Of a stretch of 64,000 nucleotides of DNA, positions 61,025 to 64,000 are shown in pieces. Origin of the DNA: an uncultured Lachnoclostridium sp. (GTDB lineage: Bacteria; Bacillota; Clostridia; Lachnospirales; Lachnospiraceae); NCBI GenBank assembly GCA_944381625.1, contig CALWLW010000001.1, forward strand, positions 62,001 to 126,000, given 5' to 3'. Numbering within the stretch: position 1 is the first letter of the stretch; each line of letters starts with the position of its first letter. Below the pieces are notes generated by a model. That model searched no databases, was not told the origin of the DNA, and saw only the letters and a program-made list of their open reading frames with translations. A program made the position numbers and the translations under genes.

Positions 61025-62437
61025 ATGACTGAAATTGCAAAAAAGCCAATTAAAATAACAGAAACGATCCTGCGTGACGCTCATCAGTCCCTGATTGCCA
61101 CCCGTATGTCCACAGAGCAGATGCTTCCCATTGTGGAGAAGCTGGACCAGGTGGGATATCATTCCCTGGAGTGCTGGGGCGGGGCTACGTTTGACGCGTC
61201 CTTACGTTTCATGCATGAAGATCCGTGGGAGAGATTGCGCAAGATCAAGGAGAAAGCGAAAAAGACCCCGCTGCAGATGCTGTTCCGCGGCCAGAATATC
61301 CTGGGCTACCGCCCCTACGGCGACGACGTGGTAGAGTATTTTGTGCAGAAGTCCATCGCCAACGGAATTGATATTATCCGTATTTTTGACTGCCTGAACG
61401 ATATGAGGAACCTTCAGACCGCAGTGAAGGCCACCAACAAAGAGGGCGGCCATGCGCAGGTGGCGCTGTCCTATACGCTGGGCGACGCTTATACTATGGA
61501 ATACTGGACGAATATTGCCAAAGAGATTGAGGAGATGGGAGCAAATTCCATCTGTATCAAGGATATGGCAGGGCTTCTGCTGCCGTACAAAGCGACGGAA
61601 CTGGTGAAGGCCCTGAAAGAAACGGTGAAGATCCCGATCCAGCTCCATACCCATTATACCTCCGGCGTTGCCGCCATGACTTACATGAAGGCAGTGGAGG
61701 CGGGCGTGGACGTGATCGACTGCGCCATGTCCCCGTTTGCTCTGGGCACTTCCCAGCCTGCGACCGAGGTTATGGTGGAGACCTTTAAGGATACGCCTTA
61801 TGATACGGGTTATGATCAGATGCTCCTGTCCGAGATCGCGGATTATTTCCGTCCCATCAGGGACGAGGCGCTGGAGAGCGGTCTTCTGAATCCGAAGAAC
61901 ATGGGCGTAAATATCAAGACGCTTCTGTATCAGGTGCCGGGCGGCATGCTGTCCAACCTGACCTCCCAGCTCAAAGAACTGGGCGCGGAGGACAAATACT
62001 ACGAAGTGCTGGAAGAGGTTCCGCGCGTGCGTCAGGACTTCGGAGAGTGCCCGCTGGTTACCCCGTCCTCTCAGATTGTCGGCACCCAGGCGGTGATGAA
62101 CGTGGTGGGCGGCGAGCGCTACAAGATGGTGACGAAAGAGTCCAAGGACCTGCTTTCCGGAAAATACGGAAAGACTGTGAAACCGTTCAATTCCGAGGTA
62201 CAGAAAAAATGTATCGGCGACGCAGAGGTGATCACCTGCCGTCCGGCGGATCTGGTTCCCAACGAGCTGGATACCCTGGAAAAAGAGATGGCGCAGTACA
62301 AAGAGCAGGATGAGGATGTGCTGACCTACGCACTGTTCCCTCAGGTGGCCCTGGACTTCTTCAAATACAGAGAAGCTCAGAAAACCGGCATGGACGCCGG
62401 TGTGGCGGACACGAAAAACGGCGCGTATCCGGTATAA
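61025..62437 (+). CDS. pyruvate/oxaloacetate carboxyltransferase (OadA/5S-like)
   Basis: 470 residues; AAGGAGG precedes the ATG. TIM-barrel carboxyltransferase: ITETILRDAHQSLIATRMST, then the metal motif LHTHYTSGVAAM, and GGMLSNLTSQLKELG later. The protein ends without a biotinyl domain, which is supplied by the gene at 59435. It matches the 5S subunit of transcarboxylase and the carboxyltransferase half of oxaloacetate decarboxylase alpha. It transfers a carboxyl group between oxaloacetate/pyruvate and biotin. A terminator ends the operon. Confidence 0.93.
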   Translation: MTEIAKKPIKITETILRDAHQSLIATRMSTEQMLPIVEKLDQVGYHSLECWGGATFDASLRFMHEDPWERLRKIKEKAKKTPLQMLFRGQNILGYRPYGDDVVEYFVQKSIANGIDIIRIFDCLNDMRNLQTAVKATNKEGGHAQVALSYTLGDAYTMEYWTNIAKEIEEMGANSICIKDMAGLLLPYKATELVKALKETVKIPIQLHTHYTSGVAAMTYMKAVEAGVDVIDCAMSPFALGTSQPATEVMVETFKDTPYDTGYDQMLLSEIADYFRPIRDEALESGLLNPKNMGVNIKTLLYQVPGGMLSNLTSQLKELGAEDKYYEVLEEVPRVRQDFGECPLVTPSSQIVGTQAVMNVVGGERYKMVTKESKDLLSGKYGKTVKPFNSEVQKKCIGDAEVITCRPADLVPNELDTLEKEMAQYKEQDEDVLTYALFPQVALDFFKYREAQKTGMDAGVADTKNGAYPV

Positions 62438-62450
62438 ATTTAAAAATTTG

Positions 62451-62483
62451 CGGCATGGCCAGAGATTTGGCCGTGCCGTTTTT
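62451..62483 (+). terminator. terminator of the decarboxylase operon
   Basis: CGGCATGGCC (62451-62460) pairs with GGCCGTGCCG (62469-62478) with one wobble, followed by T5. Confidence 0.9.
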
Positions 62484-62484
62484 C

Positions 62485-62513
62485 TTGCCATTTGAGAGGG
62501 CGCGTGATAGAAT
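62485..62513 (+). promoter_or_regulatory. promoter of the flavoprotein gene
   Basis: TTGCCA (62485-62490), 17 bases, TAGAAT (62508-62513), directly after the terminator. Confidence 0.6.
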
Positions 62514-62547
62514 CTTAGTACATTCTCCGGGAAAAGGAAAATAAACC

Positions 62548-63774
62548 ATGAGCAAAGTGTTAATCGTGGGCGGCGGAGCCGCCGGGATGATGGCCTCCAT
62601 CTTTGCCGCAAGGCGGGGATCGGAGGTTCACGTATATGAAAAAAATGAAAAACTGGGGAAAAAGCTCTATATTACCGGAAAGGGACGCTGCAACCTGACC
62701 AACGCCTGTGATATGGACGCTTTGTTTGACAGTGTGCGCACCAATCCCCGCTTTCTGTACAGCGCCTTTTATGGTTTTACCAACCAGGACGTGATGGACT
62801 TTTTTGAGCAGGAGGGCCTGCCGTTGAAAACAGAGCGCGGCGACCGGGTGTTCCCTGCCTCAGATAAAGCGGGAGACGTGCTGGATACGCTGCGCCGCAG
62901 CATGAAAAAGGCAGGCGTGAACGTTCATCTGAATACGGGCGTGAAGGCGCTGCTCTGCCGTGACGGACGGGCGGAAGGGCTGATGTTGGAAAATGGTGAG
63001 ACGGTGCATGGGGATGCGGTGATTGTGGCCACCGGAGGACTTTCTTATGCGTCCACCGGCTCCACCGGAGACGGACACCGTTTTGCAAGGGAGGCGGGGC
63101 ATAAGGTGACGGACTGCCTGCCCTCGCTGGTGCCTTTCAACATTCGGGAGGAATTTACAAAGGAACTCCAGGGACTTTCCCTGAAAAATGTAGAAGTCTC
63201 CATTTACAATGGGAAGAAACAGGTATTCCGCGACTTTGGGGAAATGCTGTTTACCCATTTTGGAGTCAGCGGCCCGCTGATTTTGACGGCCAGCAGTTTT
63301 GTGGCGCCTCTGGCGGCCCATCAGGAACTGAAACTCTGTCTGGATCTGAAGCCGGCCCTCACACCGGAACAGCTGGACCAGCGGATCCTGAGGGATTTCA
63401 ACGCCAATACCAATAAAAGCTTTAAAAACGTGGTCTCCGGACTGTTCCCGGCTAAACTGACGCCGGTGATGATTGCCCTTGGCGGCATATCACCGGATAA
63501 AAAGGTGCACGACATATCCAAAGAGGAACGGCAGCGGTTTGTCCAGCTCATGAAAAATCTGGAAATGACGGTGACGGGACTTCGGGATTACCGGGAGGCA
63601 ATTATCACGAAGGGCGGCGTTTCGGTGAAAGAGATCAATCCCTCCACCATGGAGTCGAAGCTGGTAAAGGGGCTCTATTTCATCGGCGAGGTGCTGGATC
63701 TGGATGCGGTGACGGGAGGCTTCAACCTTCAGATCGCCTGGTCCACGGCTTATGCGGCGGGGAACGCGGTGTAA
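62548..63774 (+). CDS. HI0933/BaiN-family flavoprotein oxidoreductase
   Basis: 408 residues. FAD-binding GGGAAGMMAS at the N terminus, YEKNEKLGKKLYITGKGRCNLTN (signature of the HI0933/YhiN family), VIVATGGLSYASTGSTGDG, and the C-terminal GEVLDLDAVTGGFNLQIAWSTA. The family includes BaiN of bile-acid-converting Clostridium scindens, but most members lie upstream of cmk and have an unknown housekeeping role, as here. Bile-acid activity should not be assumed. It has its own promoter. Confidence 0.9.
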   Translation: MSKVLIVGGGAAGMMASIFAARRGSEVHVYEKNEKLGKKLYITGKGRCNLTNACDMDALFDSVRTNPRFLYSAFYGFTNQDVMDFFEQEGLPLKTERGDRVFPASDKAGDVLDTLRRSMKKAGVNVHLNTGVKALLCRDGRAEGLMLENGETVHGDAVIVATGGLSYASTGSTGDGHRFAREAGHKVTDCLPSLVPFNIREEFTKELQGLSLKNVEVSIYNGKKQVFRDFGEMLFTHFGVSGPLILTASSFVAPLAAHQELKLCLDLKPALTPEQLDQRILRDFNANTNKSFKNVVSGLFPAKLTPVMIALGGISPDKKVHDISKEERQRFVQLMKNLEMTVTGLRDYREAIITKGGVSVKEINPSTMESKLVKGLYFIGEVLDLDAVTGGFNLQIAWSTAYAAGNAV

Positions 63775-63784
63775 GATTTTATAA

Positions 63785-64000
<216 letters not shown>

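Noticed and set aside
62548-63774. Bile-acid 7-dehydroxylation role for the BaiN-like flavoprotein
   Set aside because: No other bai genes are present, and the flavoprotein-cmk order is general in Lachnospiraceae.

Overview
The window looks like chromosomal DNA of a spore-forming, anaerobic gut Firmicute, most likely a Lachnospiraceae-type Clostridia. Supporting evidence: spoIVA, two DacF/PBP5-type carboxypeptidases, scpAB, a Csp-like subtilase, a probable Re-citrate synthase, a biotin-dependent sodium-pumping decarboxylase operon, and strong AGGAGG-type ribosome binding sites. Housekeeping stretches are GC-rich. Two stretches (about 4.2-11.6 kb and 37-47.6 kb) are visibly richer in A+T and read as accessory DNA.

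Layout. 0-4.6 kb: end of a GH36 alpha-galactosidase, a decayed Rpn-nuclease fragment, an alpha/beta hydrolase with a small partner gene, and a divergent LysR-zinc macrodomain-Cys-pair protein operon. 4.7-11.6 kb: a cassette of tyrosine recombinase, a 1350-residue surface adhesin and a second, catalytically degenerate recombinase carrying two Cys-rich repeats. An imperfect 21-bp inverted repeat brackets the first recombinase gene. 11.6-25.3 kb: UvrA2-like ATPase, ACT-domain protein, divergent EF-G paralogue, CLC channel, small clostridial proteins, zinc-dependent phospholipase C-like protein, Atg22-type MFS transporter and a heterodimeric ABC exporter. 25.4-34.9 kb: nested hairpin element, Csp-like protease, Re-citrate synthase/GntR/isocitrate dehydrogenase, spoIVA, MBL hydrolase, RNase HI, deacetylase-like lipoprotein.

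35-48.6 kb: a TetR-MATE pair with matching palindromic operators, then an AT-rich island of mostly unrecognised small proteins, two lipoprotein genes (one broken by an in-frame amber codon), a YoeB/RelB-type toxin-antitoxin pair under a perfect 16-bp palindrome, and an intact Rpn-family nuclease. A duplicated MATE 3' end (near 37.03 and 42.02 kb) shows past rearrangement. 48.8-64 kb: alaS, rpsU, PAP2-like protein, two D-Ala-D-Ala carboxypeptidases, phosphoesterase, scpA-scpB, a five-gene carboxyltransferase/decarboxylase operon, a BaiN/HI0933-type flavoprotein and the start of cmk.

How genes work together. The 57.1-62.4 kb operon encodes two carboxyltransferases (acyl-CoA type and pyruvate/oxaloacetate type), one biotin carrier, a membrane beta subunit and a gamma subunit. 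It could therefore run as a sodium-pumping decarboxylase, a transcarboxylase, or both. The citrate synthase-GntR-Icd run makes 2-oxoglutarate, probably for glutamate, under a GntR operator (TTGTATACAA) just downstream of its promoter. The most unusual unit is the recombinase-adhesin-recombinase cassette, which has the layout expected of a phase-variable surface protein.
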